The position numbers and the translations under genes are program-made. The notes below the pieces were generated by a model, which did no database searches, was not told the origin of the DNA, and saw only the letters and a program-made list of their open reading frames with translations. 64,000 nucleotides of DNA from Kriegella sp963975415 (GTDB taxonomy: Bacteria > Bacteroidota > Bacteroidia > Flavobacteriales > Flavobacteriaceae): the NCBI RefSeq assembly GCF_963975415.1, contig NZ_CAXBGN010000001.1:186001-250000 (forward strand), given 5' to 3'. Shown piece by piece: positions 8,129 to 16,963 of the stretch. The number at the start of each line of letters is the position of its first letter. Within the stretch, counting starts at the first letter, position 1.

Positions 8129-8431
8129 ATGGATGTCAACTTTGAATACGACGATGTAAACGCAAGTCAACGCCTTGAGGCACTGGCAATTAAGAAAATA
8201 AATAAGTTGCTTGACAAATTCGACTTTATTGTTCGGGCCGACGTTTTTTTTAAGACGGAAAAAACGTCATCTCCAGAAAAAGGGAAAATTTGTAACATTC
8301 GACTTAGTGCCCCTGGACCTCGGCTTTTTGCTGAATCTAGTCATGGCTCTTTTGAGGCTTCGATTGCTGAATCAGTAGGGGATTTGGAAAGACAATTGGA
8401 AAAGCGCAAAGCAAAAATGAAATCGCACTAG
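8129..8431 (+). CDS. Ribosome hibernation promoting factor, short HPF/RaiA type
   Basis: A 100-residue protein of the HPF/YfiA/RaiA family, which binds the 30S subunit and stabilises inactive 70S or 100S ribosomes under starvation. The beta-alpha-beta-beta-beta-alpha pattern is visible: a DVNFEYDDV strand, a basic helix KKINKLLDKF, the VRADVFFKTE strand and a closing helix ending in basic residues LEKRKAKMK. It lacks the C-terminal dimerisation domain of long HPF and so is the short form. The AT-rich upstream region (8041-8128) probably carries its promoter; an inverted repeat 50 bases downstream may terminate it. RaiA versus HPF cannot be separated by eye. Confidence 0.85.
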   Translation: MDVNFEYDDVNASQRLEALAIKKINKLLDKFDFIVRADVFFKTEKTSSPEKGKICNIRLSAPGPRLFAESSHGSFEASIAESVGDLERQLEKRKAKMKSH

Positions 8432-8481
8432 TGCGAAAGTGAAGAAGAGTAAAAGTTATTTATTAAGGGAAATCCCTAACA

Positions 8482-8523
8482 CGAGGATGCAGAAACCCTA
8501 GTTATTCGTTTGCTGCATCCTCG
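8482..8523. terminator. Inverted repeat between convergent genes
   Basis: CGAGGATGCAG (8482-8492) pairs with CTGCATCCTCG (8513-8523), 11 perfect pairs around a 20-base loop. The right arm overlaps the last codons of the leftward gene. It may end transcription of the hibernation factor mRNA; the T tract (AATTTT) is weak. Confidence 0.5.
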
Positions 8524-8852
8524 AATTTTGAATCGGCTATGGTTTTTGTCAGTCGATTTGAAAACGGGGTCTCCTCAAGGTCATTCAATAATTTTTCTCG
8601 TTTTCGTTCAGAAATATCGAGCGTATCCAACAACTCTCGGGTACGTTGCGCATCGGCAACTCGTTGCTTCTTCAGTGCGATACGCTCTTGCAAGGGCACC
8701 ATCAAATCAGGTTCAAAGCGTTCCATAATCGTATGCCTTTGTACCGAAACCTCCTTTTTCTGCATGGCCTTTTGCGTTTGGGCCAACAAGTTTGAAGCTG
8801 ACAAAAGACACCATACCATGGGTGCGAATACCAGCGAGTTCCATTTTTTCAT
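8502..8852 (-). CDS. Hypothetical exported protein
   Basis: A 116-residue protein with a Sec signal peptide (MKKW start, hydrophobic core, cleavage likely after SNLLAQ). The mature part is a charged helical region with many Arg/Lys/Glu. It has no cysteines in the mature part and no family I recognise. It is probably periplasmic. It faces the hibernation factor gene and its 3' end forms part of an 11-bp inverted repeat. Confidence 0.6.
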   Translation of the reverse strand: MKKWNSLVFAPMVWCLLSASNLLAQTQKAMQKKEVSVQRHTIMERFEPDLMVPLQERIALKKQRVADAQRTRELLDTLDISERKREKLLNDLEETPFSNRLTKTIADSKFEDAANE

Positions 8853-8987
8853 TTGTTCTCGTTTGTGCGCTCCGGATAAATATAGCGATTTTTGAATTTG
8901 AATACCCGGTTATTATCCTTGATTATAAGTAGATAGGTCCAAATTGATTGTTTTGTTAGTATTAAGTTTACATTAATCAATCGTATC

Positions 8988-9521
8988 ATGTATAAAGTGG
9001 CACCCCTTTTTTATTTCATCTTGGTTTGCATGAATTTTGCACCTTCGGTTTTGCTGGGGCAAAACCCTACCCTAATTTCATCGACTGAGATTACGTTCTC
9101 GTTTGTTTCAAAAGATGTACAGGGCAGTATTGCAGATTTCACTTCCCACACGACCATAAACTTTGACGACATCACCCACGCATCGTTTAAGGGTTCGGTC
9201 GCCGTTTCTTCGTTAAAAACCGGAAATTTTTTAAGGGATTGGTCACTCAAGGGAAAAAAGTATTTTGATGCAGAAAATCATCCAAAAATAACATTTGAAA
9301 GCCGGTCCGTTTCAGGTACACGGGAAACCTTTACAGTAAAAGGCATCTTGACCATTAAGGCCATAGCCAAACCTATAACCATCAATTTTCAACGAAAGGC
9401 CAAAGAATTATTGGGTACCACTACCCTATTTTCTTCCGATTTTGATATTCCCATTAAAAAAGAGCGTGGCGATAACAAAGTAATCGTAAAGTTTCGATTT
9501 ACTCTTGAAGAAGCTAAATAA
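8988..9521 (+). CDS. YceI-family periplasmic protein
   Basis: A 177-residue protein with an N-terminal signal peptide (cleavage near SVLLGQ) followed by a YceI-like lipocalin barrel. It shows the family signatures: a VSKDVQGSIADF segment, a FLRDWSLKGKKYFDAENHPKI-like region (about 81-101), ITFES and a closing KVIVKFRFTLE strand. YceI proteins bind isoprenoid or long-chain lipids in the periplasm; the ligand here is unknown. The TerC gene follows after 94 bases in the same direction, but joint transcription is not proven. Confidence 0.85.
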   Translation: MYKVAPLFYFILVCMNFAPSVLLGQNPTLISSTEITFSFVSKDVQGSIADFTSHTTINFDDITHASFKGSVAVSSLKTGNFLRDWSLKGKKYFDAENHPKITFESRSVSGTRETFTVKGILTIKAIAKPITINFQRKAKELLGTTTLFSSDFDIPIKKERGDNKVIVKFRFTLEEAK

Positions 9522-9615
9522 CTAAAGTTCGCGATCTGAATCTTAAGTACTGCACTTGAAAGAATAACTCTATTTAAGGGTAGTAAACAAGTTCAAAAAT
9601 TGCGTAAACCAGTAC

Positions 9616-10623
9616 ATGGCATCAATAAATGATGCTTACCTTCGTGGCTTAAAATTTCGGACAGCTATGATATGGGTATGGATTTTGTTTATTGCCTTGA
9701 TTATCGTTTTCTTGGCTTTGGATTTGGGCGTTTTTCACAAAAACGAACATGTTATAAAAAGTAAGGAAGCCGGTATTTGGACGGCCGTTTGGATTACAGT
9801 AGCACTCAGTTTTAGCGGCGTTATTTATTGGCTTTTTTCGGCAGGACTTGTGGACAATCCCACGGGACTTACCCCGAATAATGCCGTCTTAAAGTATATT
9901 ACGGGCTATTTGATAGAACTTTCATTAAGTATCGACAATGTCTTTGTCATTGCGGTAATTTTTTCCGCTTTTAAAATACCCGCCCTTTATCAGCACAGGG
10001 TACTTTTCTGGGGTATTTTAGGCGCTATTGTTTTTCGCGGAATTATGATTGTGTTCGGAGTGGCATTGATTACCAAATTCGAATGGATCATTTATGTTTT
10101 TGGTGTTTTCTTGCTATATACGGCCTTTAAAATGTTGAAAGGAGACGATCATGAGTTTAATCCCAAGAACTCATTTGTCTTTCGTCAGCTCAAGAAAGTC
10201 TACCCCATAACCAATACGCTGCACGGTCATGATTTTTTTGTGAAGCGAATGGGACTCAATGCGGCCACTCCCCTATTTGTTGCCCTCATTGTTATCGAAT
10301 TGACCGATGTGCTCTTTGCCTTAGATAGTATTCCCGCGATTTTGGCCATAACCGCTGACCCCTTTATCGTTTTCAGTTCCAATATTTTGGCGATTTTAGG
10401 CTTACGGTCCATGTATTTCTTGATTTCAAGGATGCTACAAAAATTCAGATTCATCAACTACAGTCTCGTAGTGATTCTGGCCTTTGTCGGACTGAAAATG
10501 TTATTCTCCCATCAAATTGAATTGCCTGAATGGGTGTCGCTCACCGTAATATCGGTGTCATTACTGGTAGGCATTCTAGCTTCATTGCTCATAAAGGAGA
10601 AGGAAACCGTTCCTTCGGAATAG
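9616..10623 (+). CDS. TerC/Alx-family integral membrane protein
   Basis: A 335-residue protein with about eight to nine membrane segments. Family motifs are LSIDNVFVIAVIF (about 106-118) and ALDSIPAILAIT (about 238-249), whose acidic residues are conserved in TerC and Alx. Family members have been linked to tellurite resistance, manganese export and co-translational metal loading of exported proteins. No ter operon is present, so a role in metal homeostasis, as for Alx, is more likely than tellurite resistance. No manganese riboswitch is apparent in the 94-bp gap upstream. Confidence 0.9.
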   Translation: MASINDAYLRGLKFRTAMIWVWILFIALIIVFLALDLGVFHKNEHVIKSKEAGIWTAVWITVALSFSGVIYWLFSAGLVDNPTGLTPNNAVLKYITGYLIELSLSIDNVFVIAVIFSAFKIPALYQHRVLFWGILGAIVFRGIMIVFGVALITKFEWIIYVFGVFLLYTAFKMLKGDDHEFNPKNSFVFRQLKKVYPITNTLHGHDFFVKRMGLNAATPLFVALIVIELTDVLFALDSIPAILAITADPFIVFSSNILAILGLRSMYFLISRMLQKFRFINYSLVVILAFVGLKMLFSHQIELPEWVSLTVISVSLLVGILASLLIKEKETVPSE

Positions 10624-10781
10624 TTTAACTACTTTTTTTGGTATTTCATTACTAGGATGAAATGGGCAATAATAGCCTATACCCTTATTGAGGGTGGTTT
10701 TGGGTCAATGTAAAATGCTTTTGAGGTACTACAAGGGTATGCTTCTCTGTATCTTCTTTTTTGAACCCACTTTAGCATAAA

Positions 10782-11675
10782 ATGCAAGATACAACCTCGA
10801 TTTCCGATGCACTGATTTCTTTCTATGATCAGTTGATAGCCCAATTGCCGGGCATCATTCTTGGCCTTTTGATTGTAATATTGGGCGTACTCATTGCCTC
10901 TTGGATCGGTCAATTTGCCCGTAAAAGAATTTCCCATAAAACGAGGGATCCGCTTATGAGCCGTTTTCTTGGCCAAGCCATAAAATATATTCTGATTATT
11001 ATTGCCATCATGTTGGCCTTAAGATCATCGGGTCTTGGAGGCATTGCCGCAGGAATATTGACCGCGGCAGGTGCCAGTGCCGTGGTCTTGGGCTTTGCCT
11101 TTAAAGATATTGGCGAAAACTTTATTGCCGGTATAATCCTAGCTTTCAGCAGGCCTTTTGATGTGAATGATACAGTCGAAATCGGGGAAAATTTTGGAAA
11201 GGTAAAATCGTTGGAATTCCGCTATACCAAATTAAAAACCTTCAATGGAAAAGACGTATACATTCCCAATAGCGACGTACTTACCAAACCGGTGACCAAT
11301 TTCACCGAAGATGGTTTCTTTAGATGGGACTTTGTAATCGGTATTGCTTATGAAGATAATATTGAGGGTGCAAAGAAAACCGTCTTGGAGGCTTTGCGAA
11401 AAGAGCTTAACGTCATTGAAGATCCCGAACATGAGAATTTCGTTATCGAAGACCAACTGGCTACGAGTACTGTCAACTTAAAAATTTTCTTTTGGGTCGA
11501 CACAAAAGATTTTAGAAAAATGGCATTGATTACTAAAGGCCTGGTCATTAAGAATGTCAAGGAAGCTTTGGAAGATGCAGGGTACTATATGCCTGCCGAT
11601 ATTCATGAGATTAAGTTATACGGTGCCGAAACAGAATTTCCGGTACGGCTACAACCCGAGGAAAAACAACAATAG
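10782..11675 (+). CDS. Small-conductance mechanosensitive channel, MscS family
   Basis: A 297-residue inner-membrane channel. After two to three N-terminal membrane segments comes the Gly/Ala-rich pore helix (GIAAGILTAAGASAVVLGFAF, about 87-107), then the beta domain with IPNSDVLTKPVTNFT (about 161-175) and a cytosolic alpha/beta C-terminus. It opens under membrane tension to release solutes during hypo-osmotic shock. Length matches canonical MscS. It converges on the polyketide cluster with a gap of only five bases. Confidence 0.92.
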   Translation: MQDTTSISDALISFYDQLIAQLPGIILGLLIVILGVLIASWIGQFARKRISHKTRDPLMSRFLGQAIKYILIIIAIMLALRSSGLGGIAAGILTAAGASAVVLGFAFKDIGENFIAGIILAFSRPFDVNDTVEIGENFGKVKSLEFRYTKLKTFNGKDVYIPNSDVLTKPVTNFTEDGFFRWDFVIGIAYEDNIEGAKKTVLEALRKELNVIEDPEHENFVIEDQLATSTVNLKIFFWVDTKDFRKMALITKGLVIKNVKEALEDAGYYMPADIHEIKLYGAETEFPVRLQPEEKQQ

Positions 11676-11680
11676 GCACC

Positions 11681-12118
11681 TTATCCGTTTTTTGTTCCAT
11701 GGAACATTCGGGAGTATACACTAGTTACTATACGATTCCCCAACGGGAAATACAAGGCGAAAAACAGGGCCATACCCAAGCTGAAATTGCGAATTCCGAA
11801 AAGTTGGTCCAATAGATTGTTCGGGTAGGCATACGAAGTTTCCAAGGCATATCCGCCGAATTCCAAAAATCCCATGGCGACTAGTCCATAGGCGTATTGC
11901 ATATGAAAAGGGAGCCCGCGAAGCAACAGTGAAACAGGTACCATATAAAGCAGGTAACAACTAATTATCTGCCACCAATACGTGAATTTCGCAATTTCCA
12001 ATTCCGTACCCAACCAATTCATACTCCATCCCCATAAAAAGTAGATAAAACAATAGGTGACAATCAACCGCACATCGACAAAAAGTTTGGGTTTTGCCCA
12101 AGTCCAGAACATTTTCAT
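11681..12118 (-). CDS. Hypothetical membrane protein at the end of the polyketide cluster
   Basis: A 145-residue protein with four predicted membrane segments (about 17-32, 46-66, 76-94, 112-130) and no family I can name. It starts three bases after the ACP stop codon, so it is probably translated from the same mRNA. A role in membrane anchoring, export or late tailoring of a lipophilic product is possible but is inference from position only. Two nearby ATGs (12118 and 12112) are both usable as start. Confidence 0.65.
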   Translation of the reverse strand: MKMFWTWAKPKLFVDVRLIVTYCFIYFLWGWSMNWLGTELEIAKFTYWWQIISCYLLYMVPVSLLLRGLPFHMQYAYGLVAMGFLEFGGYALETSYAYPNNLLDQLFGIRNFSLGMALFFALYFPLGNRIVTSVYSRMFHGTKNG

Positions 12119-12121
12119 CGA

Positions 12122-12376
12122 CTAGGCATTTGTAAGTTTGGCATCGATGATGGAAAGGGCAGCCTTAACCGTTTGCATCTTGTCCATATCCTCATTTTCC
12201 AGCATGATATCGAATTCATCTTCCACATCAAGAACAATATCGACTAGATTGGCAGAATTAATGTTGAGTTCGTTGATAAAATGGCTTTCCAAGGTGATGT
12301 TATCGACGGAAACGTCTTCCGGAAGGTATATCTTTATAATGTCCCGTAATTTCTGATAGCGTTCTTCGTTTGTCAT
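12122..12376 (-). CDS. Dedicated acyl carrier protein
   Basis: An 84-residue acidic four-helix protein of the ACP family. The phosphopantetheine attachment serine is Ser41 in INSANLVD, so the usual DSL is replaced by NSA. This marks it as a specialised carrier rather than the housekeeping AcpP. It presumably carries the growing acyl chain made by the adjacent ketosynthase, dehydratase and reductase. It lies 98 bases after the ketosynthase gene and three before the membrane protein gene, all leftward. Confidence 0.88.
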   Translation of the reverse strand: MTNEERYQKLRDIIKIYLPEDVSVDNITLESHFINELNINSANLVDIVLDVEDEFDIMLENEDMDKMQTVKAALSIIDAKLTNA

Positions 12377-12474
12377 TGGTATGCAGGCTTGATGTATTTT
12401 TTATTCTATAGTGTGAAGTTAAAAAAACAAATGACAAACACATGCTTATTCATAAAGCTCCAAAAAAACCAACT

Positions 12475-13764
12475 TTATTCTTGCCCACTATAGCGTCTAA
12501 AAAGAACGCAGGCGTTTACATCACCAAAACCAAAACTAGCTTTTGCCATTATTTGAGATTGAAATTCAATAGTCTTGCGGGGAATTTTTACTGGATCTAC
12601 CAAAGTAGTGATATCGGGGTGTATGTCATTGCAGTTCACATTACCGAATACCCTGTTTTCTTTGAATTGCAATATCGAACCTACACATTCGATACTTCCG
12701 GCTGCTGCCAAGCAATGCCCAATAGTTCCCTTAAAGGAATTTATATAGGGAAAGTCACCCCCAGAACGTTCTAAGGCATCACACCAATTCTGTATTTCAA
12801 CCACATCTTTTGTCGTAGCGGTTAGATGTCCGTTAATAGTATCAATATCGGATGCATTCACACCGGAATTATTTACTGCGGCTACAATACAACGCTGTAC
12901 CGCCTCGCTATTGGGTGCGGTCATACTACCATTTCCGCGTTGTCCGCCACTGTTTTGAGCGCCACCAAGTACTTCTGCATAAATGGTAGCTCCACGCTTT
13001 TTAGCACTTTCCAAAGACTCCAAAACCATGGCTCCGGCTCCACTCCCGGGTACAAAACCTGCAGCGCTGCTACTCATGGGTCGACTCGCCGACGTGGGGT
13101 TTTCGTTATATGTACTCGGAAGAATGCGCATGGCATCAAATCCACCCCATATATAGGGACCACTATCACTACAGCTTCCTGTTAGTATGTACTCGGCTTT
13201 TCCAGCTGCTATTCGCTCGTATGCCATTAGAATACCTTCTGTTCCCGTGGTGCAAGCCGACGAGTTCGTGGTGACTTGATTGCCACACCCCAGAATACCC
13301 CCTAAATAGGCACTTATACCGCTTGCCATGGTCTGTAGTACACTTGTACTGCCGAGCCGACGAACTTTACCTGCATCGATTTGATGTATGGAATCCCGCA
13401 ATTTATCTACACCCAAAATACCGGTGCCAAAAATAATACCCGCATTCCAATCGGGTGCTTCTTTGTTGGCAATAGGGAGTTTAGCATCGTTCCATGCATC
13501 GGTACCTGCGATTACCCCATAAACGATACCGCTAGCATTTAATCCACGCAACTGGAGCGGTGTAAAATATTGATTGACCAAATTATCACGCACCAATGGT
13601 TCGCCTGCAATCTGACAACTAAAATCAAGGTCCTTAAGTTTAGATTGGAACCGAATGCCACTTTTGCCACTCTGCAAGGCAAGGGAGAAATCGGCTACAC
13701 CAACCCCATTGGGGGCACAGACACCAAGACCGGTTATAACTACGCGTTTTTCCATATCAAACAT
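12475..13764 (-). CDS. Beta-ketoacyl-ACP synthase, FabF-like
   Basis: A 429-residue condensing enzyme of the KAS I/II family that elongates acyl-ACP with malonyl-ACP. Catalytic residues are present: Cys171 in SSACTTG, His313 in NGHLTATTKD and His350 in KGTIGH (with Lys345). The sequence between them keeps the Gly-rich GSGAGAMVLE loop. It is therefore an active KS, not a chain-length factor, but is clearly diverged from housekeeping FabF. The upstream start 13764 overlaps the dehydratase stop; Met4 at 13755 would leave one base and is equally likely. With ACP, dehydratase and reductase it forms a private fatty-acid-type module next to the type III PKS. Confidence 0.88.
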   Translation of the reverse strand: MFDMEKRVVITGLGVCAPNGVGVADFSLALQSGKSGIRFQSKLKDLDFSCQIAGEPLVRDNLVNQYFTPLQLRGLNASGIVYGVIAGTDAWNDAKLPIANKEAPDWNAGIIFGTGILGVDKLRDSIHQIDAGKVRRLGSTSVLQTMASGISAYLGGILGCGNQVTTNSSACTTGTEGILMAYERIAAGKAEYILTGSCSDSGPYIWGGFDAMRILPSTYNENPTSASRPMSSSAAGFVPGSGAGAMVLESLESAKKRGATIYAEVLGGAQNSGGQRGNGSMTAPNSEAVQRCIVAAVNNSGVNASDIDTINGHLTATTKDVVEIQNWCDALERSGGDFPYINSFKGTIGHCLAAAGSIECVGSILQFKENRVFGNVNCNDIHPDITTLVDPVKIPRKTIEFQSQIMAKASFGFGDVNACVLFRRYSGQE

Positions 13765-14227
13765 TGGTCAGCATTCCCGATATTTTTCCTTTGCACACCA
13801 ATTCATCCGATTCGTTGTACATTCTTAATAAGCACTTTAGCTTATTGAACCTAAAGTAAACCTTCTCTGAGCAAACCCTAACTTTCTCGTTCGGTAAAAC
13901 CGGTAAAAAAAATTCCATTTCAGAACTACTTAGCCCCATTTTTAAACCAGACTGCTTCCATTGATCGCGCTGATCCAACAAAAATATTCCAAGGCAAACC
14001 AAACCGATTTGTGCACAGCATTCGGTTAAAATCACACCAGGTGTTATGGGGTTGTTTTTAAAATGACCACGATAAAAACTTAACGTATCGCTAAAAGTGA
14101 AGCACCCTTCCGCCCCGTTTTCATCAACATGCAATAACGTGTCAACAAACAAAAAAGGCTTCTCATACGGCAGTTTTTGAATGATATCGTCATACCTACT
14201 TTTAGAATTACTCTCGTTAGCTTTCAT
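13757..14227 (-). CDS. FabZ-like 3-hydroxyacyl-ACP dehydratase
   Basis: A 156-residue hotdog-fold protein. The active-site block HFKNNPITPGV (from His55) continues to Glu69 and Gln73, matching the FabZ HFPxxPxxPGV...E...Q pattern, so dehydration of 3-hydroxyacyl-ACP is likely. It overlaps or abuts the ketosynthase gene, implying co-translation. Sequence around the motif differs from housekeeping FabZ, in line with a dedicated pathway enzyme. Confidence 0.85.
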   Translation of the reverse strand: MKANESNSKSRYDDIIQKLPYEKPFLFVDTLLHVDENGAEGCFTFSDTLSFYRGHFKNNPITPGVILTECCAQIGLVCLGIFLLDQRDQWKQSGLKMGLSSSEMEFFLPVLPNEKVRVCSEKVYFRFNKLKCLLRMYNESDELVCKGKISGMLTNV

Positions 14228-14286
14228 AACATATTTCCAAATTATGGAACCGCTTGGTGGTTCCTACTACAGTAATCTTCACTTAA

Positions 14287-15117
14287 CTATCGTAAGCTCT
14301 CGCCTCCATCTACTTTAATCACGGTTCCCGTTATCCATTTCGCTTCATCGGTCGTCAATAAATAGACAACATTGGCGACATCTTCAGGAGTGGTCAAACG
14401 ACCTTGAGGATTCCGTTTCAACGCATTCTTTTTTAGAAAATCACTGCCTGGAATTCGGTTGAGTGAAACGGTATCCGTCACGCCTGCTTGAATACAATTG
14501 GCCTTGATTCCCAAAGGGGCATATTCCAAAGCAATATTTCTGGTTAGGGCTTCCAAGGCTACTTTTGCTGCGGAAACCGCCGCATAGTTCTTCCAGGCCC
14601 TTGTATTTCCCTCACTTGTAAAGGCCATAATACGGGCATCATCAGAAAAAAGTCCGGCTTGAACCAATGCCTTTGTCCAATCGAATAAACTCACCGCCAT
14701 AGCTTCCATGGTAATTTCGAAATCTTGCCGATTTAATTCCATTTGCCCGCTATTGGAAAACATCGGCTTTAAACTTCCTTTGGCAATACTATGAACCAGA
14801 ACGCTTATTCGCTCTTGAGGCAATAGCAGTTCCCTAATTTGCTCAGTCAAGGTCCCTATTTTTTCGATCTTAGTACCGTCTACATTGAAGTTGGCAAATT
14901 TCACCCCAGTTAAAGTAATTTCTTCGAAATCCTCTTTAATTCGCTGTAAATCAAGTTTTCTATCCCTATGAATAATAATAATATGAAAACCCTTTAGAGC
15001 CAGTTTTTTTGCAGTAGCCATCCCTAGCCCACTACTTCCCCCAAGGATTATGGCCCATGTGCCCTGTTTAGTTCCCCTAATTGAAGATGCCTTAAAATCG
15101 TCTTTTCTATACTCCAT
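14287..15117 (-). CDS. SDR reductase, enoyl-ACP-reductase-like (FabI/FabL type)
   Basis: A 276-residue short-chain dehydrogenase/reductase. The cofactor loop is GGSSGLG (26-32). The catalytic pair is Tyr178 and Lys185, spaced Y-x6-K as in enoyl-ACP reductases FabI and FabL, rather than the Y-x3-K of ketoreductases such as FabG. It ends with a normal SDR GTVIKVDGG segment. The assignment as the enoyl reduction step is inference from that spacing. If right, the cluster has no own ketoreductase and would borrow FabG from primary metabolism. Confidence 0.75.
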   Translation of the reverse strand: MEYRKDDFKASSIRGTKQGTWAIILGGSSGLGMATAKKLALKGFHIIIIHRDRKLDLQRIKEDFEEITLTGVKFANFNVDGTKIEKIGTLTEQIRELLLPQERISVLVHSIAKGSLKPMFSNSGQMELNRQDFEITMEAMAVSLFDWTKALVQAGLFSDDARIMAFTSEGNTRAWKNYAAVSAAKVALEALTRNIALEYAPLGIKANCIQAGVTDTVSLNRIPGSDFLKKNALKRNPQGRLTTPEDVANVVYLLTTDEAKWITGTVIKVDGGESLR

Positions 15118-15183
15118 TATTATACATTAAATAATAAGTGCTTCCCTTGATTACCTTACCTTCATATATACTTCAAAACATTT

Positions 15184-16239
15184 TTACCATTCTAGCAATA
15201 TGCGCTGTGCTGAAAACCCGGGTCCGAAACTCAACATCAGCCCCTGCTCCCCTTCCCCGATGTTCTTTTCAAAGAATCGTTCCAACACATAAAGCACTGT
15301 AGCACTGCTCATATTACCATATAATCTTAGGGTTTCACGGGTATCATCGATGTTTTTCCCCAAGTCACCAAACAGCGTTTCGACCGTCTGAACAATTTTC
15401 CGCCCCCCAGGATGGAAAATCAAATGATCGACAGCTTCGATAGAGGTATTATGCTGCTTTAAGAACGGATGAATGATTTCTGGGAAATGGGAGGCAATCG
15501 TTTCGGGTACTGCCGGGTCTAGAATCATTTGCAATCCTGAATTAGTCAAACCAAAACCCATCAAATGCGTTGTATCGGAAAAATGATACATCGAACTCCC
15601 GATTATTTTTGGACCTTTGGCCGCCTTTTCCGAAGATAAAAGTACACAGGCAGCACCATCACCAAAAATGGCAGCGCTGACCATGTTCGCCATCGAATAA
15701 TCATTCAATTGAAATGTGGCGGTCGGGCTTTCAACAGCCACTACGGCAGCTCTCTTTTCAGGGTTTGCCATTAAAAAGTTACGGGCATATATAAGTCCTG
15801 ATATACCTGCGGCACAACCCATTTCGGTTACAGGTAGGCGAACGATGTCTTGTCGAAGGTCTAATGCATTAATCAAATAAGCGTCTAAAGAGGGAATCAT
15901 TATGCCTGTACAGCTGACGGTAATGATATAATCTAAGGAATCGGCTTCCCAGTCGGACTGCCTCAGGGCTTTTTGTAGTACGTTTACTCCAAGTTTCTTC
16001 GTTTCACGACTATAAATAGCATTCTTTTCTTCAAACGAGGTCGCTGTAAAGACCTCTTTTGGATCCATAATGCTATAACGGACATCAACTGCGGCACCTT
16101 CAAAAATCTTAATAACCTTGCGCTGAAACCTACGTTCCTGGCCCGACAACCACATTTCGACAAAAGGCAGAATTTCTTTGGTTGTTCTGTTAAAATTTGG
16201 AAGCGCCTTCGCTACCGTCGTAATTCGTACGTTATGCAT
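15184..16239 (-). CDS. Type III polyketide synthase (chalcone/alkylresorcinol synthase-like)
   Basis: A 351-residue homodimeric condensing enzyme of the chalcone synthase superfamily. The Cys-His-Asn triad is complete: Cys142 in TEMGCAAG, His276 in IFHPGG and Asn309 in YGNMSSAT. The C-terminal GFGPG-type loop reads SFGPGFSAQ. Such enzymes extend an acyl starter with malonyl-CoA and cyclise it to resorcinols, pyrones or phloroglucinol. Neighbouring acyl-chain genes suggest a long acyl starter and an alkylresorcinol- or alkylpyrone-type product; product class is inference. The gene overlaps the methyltransferase gene by eight bases, so the two are co-expressed. Confidence 0.9.
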   Translation of the reverse strand: MHNVRITTVAKALPNFNRTTKEILPFVEMWLSGQERRFQRKVIKIFEGAAVDVRYSIMDPKEVFTATSFEEKNAIYSRETKKLGVNVLQKALRQSDWEADSLDYIITVSCTGIMIPSLDAYLINALDLRQDIVRLPVTEMGCAAGISGLIYARNFLMANPEKRAAVVAVESPTATFQLNDYSMANMVSAAIFGDGAACVLLSSEKAAKGPKIIGSSMYHFSDTTHLMGFGLTNSGLQMILDPAVPETIASHFPEIIHPFLKQHNTSIEAVDHLIFHPGGRKIVQTVETLFGDLGKNIDDTRETLRLYGNMSSATVLYVLERFFEKNIGEGEQGLMLSFGPGFSAQRILLEW

Positions 16240-16960
16240 ATATTTTGGTTAATCGATGGGTGCGCATGACCCAGATATATCGAAACGCCCATTTCCATTG
16301 AATCTGGTGATGAACATTTTTTAAATTATTTGAAAATCGGTTCAGTTCTTTTTTAGTAAATCCACTTTTTATAGACAAAAGACCATCGTGTTTGGCAATT
16401 TTGGTTTTTATAAAAATAGTACTAAACACCTTAAAAAGATAATACGCAAAAAGACTTCTTTGCAAGTCATTAATAATCACTCCTATGCGTGCCAATTTTG
16501 TAAATCGCTCTAGAAATTGAGGTATGTGTTCATTATAGAGGTGATGCATGGTCAAAGTGCACAGTAGTATATCACATTGAACATTTGCTGCAAAAGTAGC
16601 GTCAAGAACATCTTGTTGCGTATACCGTATCTCTGGAAAACCTGCAGATTTCTTTCGAGCAACTCGCAAGGCATTCTCACTAAGATCAATACCGATACAA
16701 GTAACAGAATAATTATTCTTTCGGGCCCATTTAACGATCTCACGAAGCAGGGTTCCGTCTCCGCAACCCACATCCATAATCGTATACGATTTTTGAATTC
16801 CCTCTTGAATCAACTTATCAATAGCACTTAGGGTCGGTTTATTGCCATTTAATAGCTGATTCGCCCGATTGATATCTTCCAAAACGACTGCCAACATTTC
16901 CTCAGTAATGTTGGGGTCATCCATGAGTTCGGGTGTTCTATTTCGCTGTGACAGGTCCAT
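16232..16960 (-). CDS. Class I SAM-dependent methyltransferase
   Basis: A 242-residue Rossmann-fold methyltransferase. Motif I is IMDVGCGDG (about 61-69), the acidic end of strand 2 is GIDLSENAL, and a CTLTMHHL segment lies where UbiE/COQ5-like enzymes have similar residues. It sits between the PKS and the flavin oxidoreductase, so C- or O-methylation of the polyketide ring is the likely job. In Streptomyces srsABC the same three activities methylate and oxidise alkylresorcinols, though the methyltransferase there belongs to a different fold. The gene contains one copy of the recurrent ATCGTATACGAT palindrome. Confidence 0.82.
   Translation of the reverse strand: MDLSQRNRTPELMDDPNITEEMLAVVLEDINRANQLLNGNKPTLSAIDKLIQEGIQKSYTIMDVGCGDGTLLREIVKWARKNNYSVTCIGIDLSENALRVARKKSAGFPEIRYTQQDVLDATFAANVQCDILLCTLTMHHLYNEHIPQFLERFTKLARIGVIINDLQRSLFAYYLFKVFSTIFIKTKIAKHDGLLSIKSGFTKKELNRFSNNLKNVHHQIQWKWAFRYIWVMRTHRLTKIYA
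16778..16791. repeat. AATCGTATACGATT palindrome
   Basis: Exact 14-bp palindrome inside the methyltransferase gene; one of five exact copies of the 12-bp core in the window. Confidence 0.8.
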
Positions 16961-16963
16961 ACA

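Noticed and set aside
9522..9615. Manganese (yybP-ykoY) riboswitch upstream of the TerC gene
   Set aside because: The gap is only 94 bases and no paired structure typical of that riboswitch could be found.
10677..10976. Leftward open frame over the MscS start
   Set aside because: It is antisense to a clear MscS gene and its translation is unlike any protein.
12442..13848. Rightward open frames over the ketosynthase and dehydratase
   Set aside because: They are antisense to motif-bearing genes and have no supporting features.
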